NCBI GenBank assembly: GCA_016183775.1
Contig: JACPDY010000047.1
Coordinates: 1-64,000, forward strand
From: Bacteroidota bacterium
GTDB taxonomy: Bacteria > Bacteroidota > Bacteroidia > JABDFU01
Reading direction: 5' to 3'
Length of the DNA: 64,000 bases
Positions 34,854-45,212 of this stretch are shown here, piece by piece; position 1 is the first letter of the stretch, and every line of letters starts with the position of its first letter. Made by a program: the position numbers and the translations under genes. The notes beneath the pieces are model-generated. The model was not told the origin of the DNA. It ran no database searches and worked only from the letters and a program-made list of their open reading frames with translations.

Positions 34854-37800
34854 TCAGATATCCTCAGTAAATGGTTTTTCTTCTTTTGTTCTTCTCATTG
34901 ATAATTTTTCGGCAAGTGTTGCAAATACAACATAGAGTCCGGGAATTATAATTACACCGAAAACAGTTCCGAATAGCATACCGCCTGCTGCTGCCGAACC
35001 AATAGTTTTATTCCCCACCGCGCCTGCACCGCTTGCAAACATCAACGGGATTAACCCTGAAATGAATGCGAATGACGTCATAAGAATAGGTCGTAACCTC
35101 ACTGTTGCACCTTCAATGGCTGCTTGTAATGGCGTTGATCCTTCCCTGTGTCTCATGGAAGCGAACTCAACTATAAGGATAGCATTCTTGCCCAATAGAC
35201 CAATGAGCATGATCATTGCTACTTGCGCGTAAATGTTATTTTCCAATCCCATCATTAAAAGAAACAGAAATGCACCGAACACCCCTGTTGGCAGGGATAA
35301 GATAACAGGGAGCGGTAAAAGAAAACTTTCGTATTGCGCAGATAATAATAAATACACAAATAATAAACAAATCAAAAAGATATATACTGCCTCATTCCCC
35401 GCTTGAACTTCATCTCTTGTTATACCCGCCCAATCAATGTCATATCCTTTAGGCAATTTAGTTTTTGCAACTTCCTGTATGGCTTTAATAGTGCTTCCGC
35501 TGCTGTAACCTTCGTTCGCTTCTCCGTTCAATTCGGCAGAGGGGTACATATTATAACGCGTAATCTGATCCACCCCATATACACGTTCAATGCTAATGAA
35601 TGCAGATAAAGGAACCAGTTCATCCTTGTCGTTCTTAACTGTTAGCTTTAAAATGTCATCAGGTTTTGCTCTGTATTGCGGCAAAGCCTGTACCATCACT
35701 TTATACATTTGCCCGAAGCGGATAAAGTTGGTAGCATATTCACTGCCTAACATAGTTTGTAAAGTACCCATTGCATTATTAACAGTAACGCCTTTTTTAG
35801 CGGCCATATCGTTATCAAAATGCAGCATATACTGTGGGTAACTGGCATCAAAAATTGTAAAGGCACTCGCTATTTCAGGACGGGATTTTAAGTCGACAAT
35901 AAATTGCTTAACGGCTGCTTCCATTTGTTTAAAATCGCCACTGCCTGTTTTATCCAATAATCGTAACTCAAAACCGCTTGCGTTGCCATATCCGAGAACG
36001 GCCGGAGGAGGAAAGAATTCAATTTTAGCATCTTTAATATGATTTGTTTTTTCTCCTAACAGTGCGATAATATCATCTACCGATTCTTTTCTGTCATCCC
36101 AACTTTTCAGGTTAATTAAACAAGTGCCGTAAGTTGCTCCTGTACCATCTGATAAAATGTTTGTTCCGGCCAACGAGGATGCCGATTCAATTACATCTAT
36201 TGATTCGCATATTTTTTGTACTTCGTTTACTACTGCTTTTGTTCGTTCAAGAGTAGCGCCCGATGGAGTGGTTATACTTGCGTAAAATGTACCCTGATCT
36301 TCGTTCGGAATAAACCCCGATGATAAAAACCTGCCCAAAAATCTCGTTCCAACACAAAAGAATAACAGGATGGAGAATGTAATTAGCCTGCGGTTAGCAA
36401 TTACAGCAAGCATCTTTTGGTACTTACCCGAAAGATTGCCATACCAATTGTTAAATCCATTAAAAAACGCTGTAAGCCATGTTGTTTTTTTATGTTCAAC
36501 ATGAGGATTTTTTAGCAGCAATGCGCAAAGTGCAGGGGTGAGTGTTAGCGCCACAAGGCCTGAAAGCACAATAGAAACAGCCATTGTTAAAGAAAACTGA
36601 CGGTAAAATATTCCTGATGGGCCTGACATAAATGCTACAGGAACAAATACTGCCGACATTACAAGTGTAATTGCAATGATCGCTCCGCTGATTTCTTTCA
36701 TTGCCTGTTCTGTTGCTTTTCGTGCCCCGATGTTTGATTTTTCCATTTTAGCGTGGACAGCTTCTATCACCACAATGGCATTATCTACCACAATGCCAAT
36801 TGCAAGCACAAGCGCAAAGAGTGTAATCAGGTTTAAAGAAAACCCCATTAGTTGCATGAAAAATAAAGTTCCTATAAGTGAAACAGGAACAGCAATGGCA
36901 GGGATTATTGTTGAGCGAAGATCCTGCAGAAAAACAAACACCACTAATGAAACCAATATGAATGCTTCAACTAACGTTCTAACAACCTCCTGAACAGATG
37001 CATCAAGGAAACGAGACACGTCATAACTCACCTCATAATCCATTCCTTTAAAGAAAGTAGATTCTTTAATTTCCTCCAGACGTTTTTTGATCCTACTGAT
37101 CACCTGGCTCGCATTAGAGCCCGGCAATTGTTTCAGCATCACAGATGCGGCAGGTTTACCATTTAATTTAGCTTCCACATCAAAATAAATAGTACCAAAT
37201 TCAACGTCTGCGATGTCCCTAATCCGCAATATTTCACCCCTATCATTAGCACGAATGGGAACATTTTCATATTGTTCTTTTGTGTTAAATTTTCCGGTGT
37301 ATTTAATTGCATACTGTAAAGATTGTGCTTCTTTATCAGTGCTTTCACCTACTTTTCCCGGAGCCGCTTCAATATTTTGTTCTTTTAGTGCTTCAAGAAC
37401 GTCCCCTGTAGAAACATTATACGCCAACATTTTGTCCGGTTTTAGCCAAACGCGCATAGCGTATTCTTTTGCACCCAAAATATCAGCATAACCAACGCCA
37501 TCAATACGCTTTAATTCCGCTAAAATATTTATGTCCGTAAAATTGTACAGAAATTTTTCCTGTAAGGCTGTATCGGAACTATAGATGTTGAGATACATCA
37601 ACATTGCGTTTTCTTCTTTGGCAATTTTTACTCCATTTCGGATCACCTCCGCAGGTAATTCTCCCATCACTGCTGCAACTCTGTTTTGCACATTCACCGC
37701 AGCTACATCCGGATTTGTACCTACTTCAAAAATTACCTGAACGACCCCAACTCCATCATTCCCTGCATCAGACGACATGTATTTCATACCCGGCACACCG

Positions 37801-38009
37801 TTAATGGCCCGTTCCAAAGGAACAATTGCCGCTTTGGTTACGGTTTCTGCGTTGGCTCCTGTATATTCGATAGTAACATTTACTTCGGGTGGTGCAATGC
37901 CTGGAAATTGCGCCATTGGTAATTGTGTTAACGCTAATAGTCCCAATAGTGCAATGAGTAATGATATTACAATTGATAAAACAGGCCTATGAATAAATCT
38001 TGAAAACAT
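34854..38009 (-). CDS. RND efflux permease, HAE1 (AcrB-like)
   Basis: The 1051-residue pump has twelve membrane segments and two large periplasmic loops. It opens with MFSRFIHRPVLSIVISLLIALLGLLALTQLPMAQFPGIAPPEV, typical of Bacteroidota AcrB. Helix 4 reads LAIGIVVDNAIVVIEAVHAKM (D409, N410), where HAE1 pumps normally have Asp-Asp. Helix 10 keeps the Lys (GLLGKNAILIVEFA) and helix 11 the Arg (RLRPILMTSFAFISG). It pairs with the adaptor (11-base gap) and the OMF. Substrates are likely drugs or bile-like amphiphiles; not metal, judging by the HAE1 rather than CusA sequence. Activity may be altered by N410. Confidence 0.93.
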   Translation of the reverse strand: MFSRFIHRPVLSIVISLLIALLGLLALTQLPMAQFPGIAPPEVNVTIEYTGANAETVTKAAIVPLERAINGVPGMKYMSSDAGNDGVGVVQVIFEVGTNPDVAAVNVQNRVAAVMGELPAEVIRNGVKIAKEENAMLMYLNIYSSDTALQEKFLYNFTDINILAELKRIDGVGYADILGAKEYAMRVWLKPDKMLAYNVSTGDVLEALKEQNIEAAPGKVGESTDKEAQSLQYAIKYTGKFNTKEQYENVPIRANDRGEILRIRDIADVEFGTIYFDVEAKLNGKPAASVMLKQLPGSNASQVISRIKKRLEEIKESTFFKGMDYEVSYDVSRFLDASVQEVVRTLVEAFILVSLVVFVFLQDLRSTIIPAIAVPVSLIGTLFFMQLMGFSLNLITLFALVLAIGIVVDNAIVVIEAVHAKMEKSNIGARKATEQAMKEISGAIIAITLVMSAVFVPVAFMSGPSGIFYRQFSLTMAVSIVLSGLVALTLTPALCALLLKNPHVEHKKTTWLTAFFNGFNNWYGNLSGKYQKMLAVIANRRLITFSILLFFCVGTRFLGRFLSSGFIPNEDQGTFYASITTPSGATLERTKAVVNEVQKICESIDVIESASSLAGTNILSDGTGATYGTCLINLKSWDDRKESVDDIIALLGEKTNHIKDAKIEFFPPPAVLGYGNASGFELRLLDKTGSGDFKQMEAAVKQFIVDLKSRPEIASAFTIFDASYPQYMLHFDNDMAAKKGVTVNNAMGTLQTMLGSEYATNFIRFGQMYKVMVQALPQYRAKPDDILKLTVKNDKDELVPLSAFISIERVYGVDQITRYNMYPSAELNGEANEGYSSGSTIKAIQEVAKTKLPKGYDIDWAGITRDEVQAGNEAVYIFLICLLFVYLLLSAQYESFLLPLPVILSLPTGVFGAFLFLLMMGLENNIYAQVAMIMLIGLLGKNAILIVEFASMRHREGSTPLQAAIEGATVRLRPILMTSFAFISGLIPLMFASGAGAVGNKTIGSAAAGGMLFGTVFGVIIIPGLYVVFATLAEKLSMRRTKEEKPFTEDI

Positions 38010-38020
38010 ATTTCATTATT

Positions 38021-39091
38021 TTAATGATCTGAAAGCGCTTGCTCAATAGAGACAGGTGAAGAAATTATTTTATCACCTTCTTTTACCCGCTGCACACCTT
38101 CATAAATAATTTTATCCGTTGACAATAAGCCCGATGCAACAACATACAAATACGGTAAGCGTAATTTTGGAAAAAAGGTCTTTATCTCTATTTCATTCTT
38201 GCTGTTTACTATATACACACATGTTTTCTCCTGAACTTCAAAAGTTGATTTTTGGGGAACCAGCATTGCATTTTTTAATTCGTTCTTTACCTGAATTTTC
38301 CCACTTGATCCGTGCTTCAAAACAAGATTGGGATTAGGGAATCGCGCCCTGAATGCAATGTTACCGGTTGCTTTGTCAAACTCTCCATCAACAGTTTCAA
38401 TAGTACCTTTGTATTTATGAACCTGGTTATTTGCTAATACTAATGTGACTTCATTCTTGTTGGCGGAATCTTTCATTGTAGTAAAATCCAAATACTCTTT
38501 TTCTGAAACATTGAAGTATGCAAATACCTGTTTGTTATCAGAGATAGAAGTCAGTAGTGATCCTTCATCAATAAGACTGCCTGTTTTATTCGGTATTCTA
38601 TTAATGATCCCGTCAAAGGGGGCTTTTATTTGGGCATATGAAAGCTTTAAAGCAGCCAGCGCTTCATTGGCTTTTGCTTCCTCCAATTTTGATTGCGCTA
38701 ATTCCAATTCTGTTTTAGAGATAACATTTTTGTCAACCAAAGTTTTTGCACTTTGCACTTCTACCTCAGCCGCTTTTCTTAAGGCTTTGGCTTTCAGCAA
38801 ATCGCTTTCATATTCTTTCGGACTGATGCTGAAAAGAAATTGTCCTGCTTTTACAGGTTTACCTTCATCAACATAGATTGCTTCTATGTAGCCCCTGATT
38901 CTCGCTCTTATTTCCACATTTTGTAATGAGTGGATGTCTGCAACATATTCACGGACATAAACAGTGTCCATAATGATTGGGGACATAACCTGAAAGGTTT
39001 CGTTTCCCTTTGCTTCTTCCTTGCCTGATATAGAGCAAGCCGTAACAAATACCTGCAGCGCAATACCGGAACTAATAATTAATTTTTTCAT
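38021..39091 (-). CDS. RND efflux periplasmic adaptor (membrane fusion protein)
   Basis: The 356-residue protein has a lipoprotein signal (Cys19, VFVTACSIS). The usual order follows: beta-barrel/lipoyl half (VEIRARIRGYIEAIYVDEGKPVKAGQ), a coiled-coil hairpin (KALRKAAEVEVQSAKTLVDKNVISKTELELAQSKLEEAKAN), the second lipoyl half (IKAPFDGIINRIP), then barrel domains to DKIIYEGVQRVKEGDKI. It links the pump with the OMF. It is the gene after the small acidic protein in the likely operon, 154 bases downstream. Confidence 0.92.
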   Translation of the reverse strand: MKKLIISSGIALQVFVTACSISGKEEAKGNETFQVMSPIIMDTVYVREYVADIHSLQNVEIRARIRGYIEAIYVDEGKPVKAGQFLFSISPKEYESDLLKAKALRKAAEVEVQSAKTLVDKNVISKTELELAQSKLEEAKANEALAALKLSYAQIKAPFDGIINRIPNKTGSLIDEGSLLTSISDNKQVFAYFNVSEKEYLDFTTMKDSANKNEVTLVLANNQVHKYKGTIETVDGEFDKATGNIAFRARFPNPNLVLKHGSSGKIQVKNELKNAMLVPQKSTFEVQEKTCVYIVNSKNEIEIKTFFPKLRLPYLYVVASGLLSTDKIIYEGVQRVKEGDKIISSPVSIEQALSDH

Positions 39092-39245
39092 ACACTAAAT
39101 CAATATTGAATAATAAATCAATGATTAAACGTGAAACTTAACCGGCTGAGTAATGAAAACTGGCTTTCACTAAAATAAATATGTGATTTCGAAATCCGGC
39201 TTATGAAAAAAACTCAGCTGCTCAAACAAAACGTTGGCAATGAGG

Positions 39246-39626
39246 TCAGGCTTGAGGTGGCGGAGTGGAGATCTCCGGGAGTTGAGAATTCAGAAAAGTG
39301 TCGAAGTAGAAAGGGAACAGGACAGGAAATTTTATTAAGGCCTGATCCTGCGGAATAATTTCAATTTTATGCGAGAAAAAATCTACTTTTTTTTCAAACT
39401 CGCAACCGTTGTCATTATCCTGATCATCTGATTCAGGTATGGCGTTAACAATCAGCAAAACATCCTCTAAAATAAGTTCTGTAATGCTTTCGATATCATT
39501 AACGCTAAGATCTTCCGGTATACTGTCAGGTGCTGCATCCGGCGCATCAATGCTTAAATTGAAAATATGCAAAGCCATTACAACACATAAAAATCTGGAA
39601 AATATATGTTTTCTGAAAATTGTCAT
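39246..39626 (-). CDS. Small secreted/anchored acidic protein at the head of the RND operon (126 aa)
   Basis: I use the ATG at 39626 (MTIFRKHIFSRFLCVVMALHIFNL), which gives an N-terminal hydrophobic segment; the longer frame runs into porU. The mature part has the conserved-looking acidic line DLSVNDIESITELILEDVLLIVNAIPESDDQDND, then FEKKVDFFSHKIEI and a Pro-rich end LPEISTPPPQA. I recall similar small proteins next to RND efflux genes in Bacteroidota, but I cannot name a family. It is 154 bases upstream of the adaptor gene, on the same strand. Its function is not known. Confidence 0.65.
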   Translation of the reverse strand: MTIFRKHIFSRFLCVVMALHIFNLSIDAPDAAPDSIPEDLSVNDIESITELILEDVLLIVNAIPESDDQDNDNGCEFEKKVDFFSHKIEIIPQDQALIKFPVLFPFYFDTFLNSQLPEISTPPPQA

Positions 39627-39747
39627 ATTGAATTCAAATGTACAAAATGAAAAACAAAGACCCAAAGTAATTATCGCAGGGTGTTTAACAAATTCGCACC
39701 TGTATTTAATGTTTGTTTCGAGAAGCTCAACGTACATTAAGATACCC

Positions 39748-42700
39748 TTATCGCATGAGATACATTTTACCGAATCCCCTCGTAAAAAACGCATCAGCTC
39801 CGCTGGCGCGCTTTTCGATTGAAGCGCCGTTGAGGCGGGTTTGCACATGGTACAGGTAAATACCATTTCCCAACTGGTCGCCAAACTCATCTTTCCCGTC
39901 CCAGGCGTACTCTGTGATATTACGGCCAATATGAATAGGGCCCAATTGATCCCTTGTAATTTCACGGACCACTTTACCCGTAACAGTCATTATCTGAACT
40001 TTAAGATTATCAGGGATCTCAGTACCTGTTAATGTGAATACAAAACGGGTTGCAGTAGAAAAAGGATTGGGGTAATTCATCAACTCTGTAATGGTTGATT
40101 TTGTTATAACCTCGAAACGGGTTTTATAATCAAGGCTGCCTGAAAGATTACCGGAACGATCTTTGGCCTGCACCGTCAACTCATAAATGCCATCTTCGGC
40201 AAATGATGGCGTATAATTAATTTTGCAACTGTTATTTGGTAATACTGCCGGTGTAAAAGTGAGTTGCGACCCAAAAGCTACAGGCTCTGTCGCAGAAGAA
40301 GAAGGCTTTTTAATAAATACCGCAAAATCATCCGGACTGTTGAGCGCGAGGAATTTATTCTCATCTTTCAGTTTCACTAAAATGGACGGCTTGGCCGAAA
40401 CAATATCCCTGTCAAGAATATGAATACCATCAAATGTTACATCCAGTAAGGGGTTGATATGATCCGAACTGACCGTAAAACCCAAACTCATAATATTATT
40501 AAAATGATATTGCTCCAACTGCGACTTTGGTTTCCCAACCGGGTTCACCTCTACCCATAAATTATTATAACCGGCAAACCCTTCTGTATTCACCGTTATT
40601 GTATCATACATAATTTCACCGGCAACAAATGGTTTTTTCTTCATTCTGTCGGGATTGGTATGCATCACCCCCTTATTATCCTCCACCCAGGATGTGATGA
40701 GTATACTGTCAACAAAATCATATTCGCTTATATTCTGAACCGGATATGTGAGTTTAACATTATCACCTTCCTGCACTGTGTCATTATAAAAAGTGAGGCC
40801 GCCTGCCGCTAATGGATTAATAGCCGCTTCGGGTACAGGAGTATATATCACCTGCCAACGCACCAACTGAGGCGGATCATGAAGTGAATCGTCTTTCATG
40901 TATGCCACCAGTTTTATATACGGATACGTTGACGCGTTTAAATAAGGTTTAAGATTCACTTCCGCCGAGTCGGTTACAAACCCGTTCACGATGACAGTTT
41001 CCGTGCCATCGCTTTTAATGCCTATAACACGTAATCGTATACTATCCGCACTGGCGGATGTTTCCAGCTTTTGTTGGCGCCAGAACAAAGAATCCCAGCT
41101 TAGAGCAGGACCAATGATCTCCGAAGCAACATACCCTTCGTCCCAGTTGGTTGTAAAAGAAGTATCGAGTTGTACCTGTTGCTTGAAATAAGTACCAATG
41201 CTTTCCTTTGCAGTACCTATAGCGCCTCCTTTAACTCCAAAAATAATATAGGGCATGGAGTCGTTAATGGTCCTGATCTTCGAGCTGCCGATCTTTTCAA
41301 AAGTAGTATAAAGCGCGGAGTCTCTTCCACTCTTAAATAAACGCGCGTCCTGGGTATAACACATCACGTAATGACCTGTTGGTACAGAATCAACGAAATT
41401 TTTTATACGCTGCAGCCATGTTGCATCGTAATTATGATACACAAAAACATTCATGGGCCGTGTGGTTGGCATTAAACAGTGGTAATTATAATATTGCCCC
41501 AGGTTCTCACCGTTTCCGTCCGTGAGGGTTTTCGCAGCGTCGTATTGGCTCTGCTCAGGAATACCGGTCACAGGACTGATCCTGGCAAAACTATAATTTG
41601 AACCTCCGCAGCCGGCTTTCATCAATACATCCGTATTGATCCAGAATTGAGGATAATCATAACTTGAACGATCGGTCTGACTATAATTCCAGTAATTCAT
41701 AGTTTGTACATGTATACTTTTTATATCGTTCACAAAATCGAACCTGCGCTGGGGCTTATTGTATTGCACATACTGATAACCATCGTTCTTGAACTGAAAA
41801 AAATGAGCCTGTCCCCAACCGCGCTTACCGTTAATATATTGGAACGAACTTTCGCGCCAGTTGAAAGGATTCAAAGGGGAAGTGCTGTCGGCACTTACAC
41901 GCCAGTAATACACAGTGCTGTCAGTTAATGTTACAGGGGGTGTCCATTCCACAACACCACCTGCACTTGTAATAGTACTTGTACTCATAACCGGGCTATT
42001 GAATGCATCTGTAGTATCGATCTGAAATTTGTAGCTGATCGCGCCGGCAAATACATTGGCGGTTGATGCCTTTAATCGAACCGTATTGTTCGGGATGATG
42101 GCATAGTTGTAAGGGTAAACCGGGATGATCACATTTCCACGTATCAACAATTCAGCATCCGGCAAGGTCACATTATTGAGTTCCGACATTTCGGTTATTG
42201 AGCCCATGAAATCGAGTGTCACTTTAAATTTGTTAAGGCCCACCCCATTCACAAAATCAACAGGCATTTTAATACTTAAAGTATCCCTGAATTTAGGCGC
42301 GAGTGTATCAATGAGGTATGTTTGCATTTTTCCATTCGGGAAAGTCCTGACAATTTCAATCACATAATTCCTGTTTATCGCACGCCCTAAATTGCTGTGC
42401 GCTACACTTACAATAAACGTATCGGTCTTGTATGTTGTATTAAATGAAACATCGCTTGTAGTGATATTATAATCAGGCAGCCTGGGAGAATTGATGATCA
42501 CAGCAGGGTCACCATGCAGGGTCATTTCGAGGTAACCTGCTTTACGGGTTATATCACTTACCGCGCCACCTTCGATCGATTTTATAGCCGCCTTGATGCA
42601 TTTTCCAATGGGGCTGCCATACTCATCCATACCTATTTTTTTATTTATTGCCGTGGAGTATTCCTGCAATACATTTGAGAGCCCCAGCGAGCCTGCTGCT

Positions 42701-44856
42701 AAAAATCCGATTGCGCCTTTATCCTGGGTTAAAATAAATTGTTCGCTGTTCGTACTGTTTTCAAGTGTCGCATAATCCTTATGAATATCACCCGCATAAC
42801 AACCGTTCGATAATAAAAACGGATAACGGGGTTTATTATCATAACTCGAAGGTTTATCAATACCGATATCCCAGCTCTGACCTGAAGAATGTCCGAAAAA
42901 TGTCATTAACGAAACGCCTTTGTTGATGCGGTCTTTCAACTCAGCCGATGTATTGATGGAGATGGGGTCGGATGACACTTTTGAATACGTTTTTACATGC
43001 CCACCGAAAAGTGTATCCTCAATAATTTTCTTATAACTATCAAGAAAATACCTGAACGTTTGATTCTGATATACATCGTCACCGCCTGCAAAATGAAGCA
43101 CCTCTTTCATCCAATCAGCCGGGGCATTACTTTCATAGTCTCTTACTTTATCCAGGTATATTTTTACATCAGCCGGTGTTCTTGCAGCAAGGCGACCTGT
43201 GGCAATAGCGGGTTCAAGATAAGTTCCGTTTAAACCGGATGTGAACATTATGTCAACACTTGGATTACCAAAGGTTGGGACAAGGCAGGCAGAATAATTC
43301 GTACCGCCCTTCCTGCAATCCTTCGCATTTATTGATTTACCAATAAGAAACAAAAACTGCGGCTTTGTCGGAAAGCTGTCCAATGTATAATCGGCAAAAC
43401 CCCTTACCGCCAATGGGTGTTTATTAATTCCATACGCGAACTGGTCATACAGCTCATCAATATCAGTTACGATAACATTATGGCTGCCTCCGGCAATTGA
43501 AGAACGATAATTTTTGTAATTGCTTACTTCGGTCATTAAGCTACGGTGTGTTACGATCAGGTAAGCCGAATCGGCTGCCTGCGCTTTGTAGTTGGTAAAT
43601 GTGCCCGATACATTCACAGGGTTTAATGAAGCGACAGTTTTAACCTGCGCATCGGAAGTGATGAAACATTTTTTTTGTCCCCCATTCGGCACCAACGCCT
43701 TGAAAGCATTTGCAACAGAGCCATTCTTAACAACCTTTATCCGCCTGCCATTAGTGAGGTCAAACAAACGTACCGTATCATTGGCTCCGGCGGTTGTGAA
43801 ATTGCTGATATTCAAAAATGATTTCGACAGGACTGTATGATCCGGAACATACATAGTAAAATTCGCGGCACCTTCAAGGTCATACGTATGCGGGTAACTC
43901 AATTTAATGTATGAAAGCGCAATGGTGCCCGGCGATTGAGCGGAGACATCCGTTAGTGTAGACAACACAAAATTGGTGGTTGACGATCCCAATTGTGCAG
44001 GTGTAAATGTATAGTTGAACGGAAATGATTTATACCCGTAAAATTTCTGGTCGGTTAAGAGCGTCAAACTGCCTGAGCCGACATATTCAATTGTAAGGTG
44101 ATGGTCGTTCCCCATACTGCCATCCTGCGATTCGCCAGAAAGCACGAGCCTGCTTTGCGCAGAAGGCCCGGCCAAATAAACATTTTTAGTGGGGACCGGT
44201 ACCGTTAATACACCCGGCGTATTACTGCTTTTGTTTATCCCGAATCCGCTGAAATAGCCTTCGGCTTTAGTGTATTGTGGATCGGTAATGCCCAAGCCCG
44301 ATTGGGCCGTTTCACCATCATAATAATTGCCTAACGGCACAACAGCCACATCATTTATAAAATAATCGGCCGGCGTATATGCGCTGAATGTAGTATCCGT
44401 CTCCGACACAAATCGCTTATTGGCCGTTGAATTATTCCAGGTAAGAAAATATGCGGCAGTATCATTAAACAGGCTGTAATACGGATTTGGCAGGTATGAT
44501 ATCCCGAAGTAAAGTGAAGAGTCGAATTTGGCATCGTTGTGCTGCGCGTAAAATTCTATGTAGTCGCCGCTGTCAAACGAACCGTTAGCTTCTCCCTCCA
44601 CATAAATAAATTGTTCGACACCTTTGTTGAATACCTGCAAATTTTGAGGATTGACAGAACCGACAGGAACTCCCGCAGCCGCACAGGCTGAAGCGAATGT
44701 TGCAGCGTTAATGCGATAAACGCCATCGCTGGCTACTTTTACTTTAAAATATTTCTGATTGTAATTGATCCACTCATTTCCGTATGGCTGTGCCAGGATC
44801 ACCGTGGATGATGTAAAAAGCAATAGGAATAATAAATATTTAGTAACCTTTAACAT
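39748..44856 (-). CDS. porU2: Type IX secretion sortase-like C25 peptidase (PorU2-type, 1702 aa)
   Basis: The protein has a signal peptide (ending VILAQ) and an N-terminal beta-rich region. A gingipain-like C25 caspase fold lies at about 430-790. The catalytic His is in LMTFFGHSSGQSWDIG and the catalytic Cys in PFLLSNGCYAGDIHKDY. FIGAGSLG-like FLAAGSLGLSNVLQEYS follows. About 800 further residues of Ig-like domains precede a FlgD/T9SS-CTD-like end (LMNYPNPFSTATRF...DQLGNGIYLYHVQTRL). PorU removes T9SS C-terminal signals and attaches cargo. At 1702 residues it is far longer than a canonical PorU (about 1100). The long form is what I recall as PorU2. A PorV-like gene is upstream on the same strand. 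Confidence 0.82.
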   Translation of the reverse strand: MLKVTKYLLFLLLFTSSTVILAQPYGNEWINYNQKYFKVKVASDGVYRINAATFASACAAAGVPVGSVNPQNLQVFNKGVEQFIYVEGEANGSFDSGDYIEFYAQHNDAKFDSSLYFGISYLPNPYYSLFNDTAAYFLTWNNSTANKRFVSETDTTFSAYTPADYFINDVAVVPLGNYYDGETAQSGLGITDPQYTKAEGYFSGFGINKSSNTPGVLTVPVPTKNVYLAGPSAQSRLVLSGESQDGSMGNDHHLTIEYVGSGSLTLLTDQKFYGYKSFPFNYTFTPAQLGSSTTNFVLSTLTDVSAQSPGTIALSYIKLSYPHTYDLEGAANFTMYVPDHTVLSKSFLNISNFTTAGANDTVRLFDLTNGRRIKVVKNGSVANAFKALVPNGGQKKCFITSDAQVKTVASLNPVNVSGTFTNYKAQAADSAYLIVTHRSLMTEVSNYKNYRSSIAGGSHNVIVTDIDELYDQFAYGINKHPLAVRGFADYTLDSFPTKPQFLFLIGKSINAKDCRKGGTNYSACLVPTFGNPSVDIMFTSGLNGTYLEPAIATGRLAARTPADVKIYLDKVRDYESNAPADWMKEVLHFAGGDDVYQNQTFRYFLDSYKKIIEDTLFGGHVKTYSKVSSDPISINTSAELKDRINKGVSLMTFFGHSSGQSWDIGIDKPSSYDNKPRYPFLLSNGCYAGDIHKDYATLENSTNSEQFILTQDKGAIGFLAAGSLGLSNVLQEYSTAINKKIGMDEYGSPIGKCIKAAIKSIEGGAVSDITRKAGYLEMTLHGDPAVIINSPRLPDYNITTSDVSFNTTYKTDTFIVSVAHSNLGRAINRNYVIEIVRTFPNGKMQTYLIDTLAPKFRDTLSIKMPVDFVNGVGLNKFKVTLDFMGSITEMSELNNVTLPDAELLIRGNVIIPVYPYNYAIIPNNTVRLKASTANVFAGAISYKFQIDTTDAFNSPVMSTSTITSAGGVVEWTPPVTLTDSTVYYWRVSADSTSPLNPFNWRESSFQYINGKRGWGQAHFFQFKNDGYQYVQYNKPQRRFDFVNDIKSIHVQTMNYWNYSQTDRSSYDYPQFWINTDVLMKAGCGGSNYSFARISPVTGIPEQSQYDAAKTLTDGNGENLGQYYNYHCLMPTTRPMNVFVYHNYDATWLQRIKNFVDSVPTGHYVMCYTQDARLFKSGRDSALYTTFEKIGSSKIRTINDSMPYIIFGVKGGAIGTAKESIGTYFKQQVQLDTSFTTNWDEGYVASEIIGPALSWDSLFWRQQKLETSASADSIRLRVIGIKSDGTETVIVNGFVTDSAEVNLKPYLNASTYPYIKLVAYMKDDSLHDPPQLVRWQVIYTPVPEAAINPLAAGGLTFYNDTVQEGDNVKLTYPVQNISEYDFVDSILITSWVEDNKGVMHTNPDRMKKKPFVAGEIMYDTITVNTEGFAGYNNLWVEVNPVGKPKSQLEQYHFNNIMSLGFTVSSDHINPLLDVTFDGIHILDRDIVSAKPSILVKLKDENKFLALNSPDDFAVFIKKPSSSATEPVAFGSQLTFTPAVLPNNSCKINYTPSFAEDGIYELTVQAKDRSGNLSGSLDYKTRFEVITKSTITELMNYPNPFSTATRFVFTLTGTEIPDNLKVQIMTVTGKVVREITRDQLGPIHIGRNITEYAWDGKDEFGDQLGNGIYLYHVQTRLNGASIEKRASGADAFFTRGFGKMYLMR

Positions 44857-45212
44857 CCCAAATTAATTTGAGCCTACTCAAAATATTCGTGTGCAATGAA
44901 ATTAGTTTCTTAATGTACTCGCCACTTCAACATAAATTCACGAATTTTAATCTTTCTCAGCTAAAAATTATACACTTACTTTTCTTCCTTGATGAAGAAA
45001 AGTAACAAAAGAAATCAAGACAAAACGATTGCTTACACACAGGCTACACGGCATCGCGTTTTGTCGTGGCCGGCGCGCAGGTAAACAATATAATTTCGTA
45101 ATCATTTGTAATCCAATTTTGTTGAGGTCACCCTTTCGGTAGACCCTAATTGCGGACTGGGGATAATAAAACATTCAACCAAAATAATCTCTAATAAATT
45201 CTTAATCCTAAA
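44857..45212. other. 356-base gap between porV-like and porU-like genes
   Basis: No gene is supported here. The gap holds two hairpins (see 44976-45065) and an AT-rich stretch next to the porU start. Coding frames that cross it look like repeat artefacts. Confidence 0.7.
44976..45065. repeat. Double-hairpin dispersed-repeat-like element
   Basis: A perfect 12-base inverted repeat (44976-44987 with 44994-45005) has a 6-base loop. A second one follows: GACAAAACG at 45019-45027 pairs with CGTTTTGTC at 45057-45065. The first part reads like a repeat I have met widely in bacterial intergenic regions (aagaaaagtaacaaaag). Its position between porV and porU suggests an insertion in a once tighter operon. 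Confidence 0.6.

Noticed and set aside
39627-39965. N-terminal extension of the small acidic protein into porU
   Set aside because: The extension overlaps the end of the 1702-residue porU-like gene in another frame and has no protein-like pattern. The ATG at 39626 gives an export signal.
44968-45174. 68-residue frame between porV-like and porU-like genes
   Set aside because: It lies across a double hairpin and reads like the translated form of a common repeat; no start or neighbour supports it.
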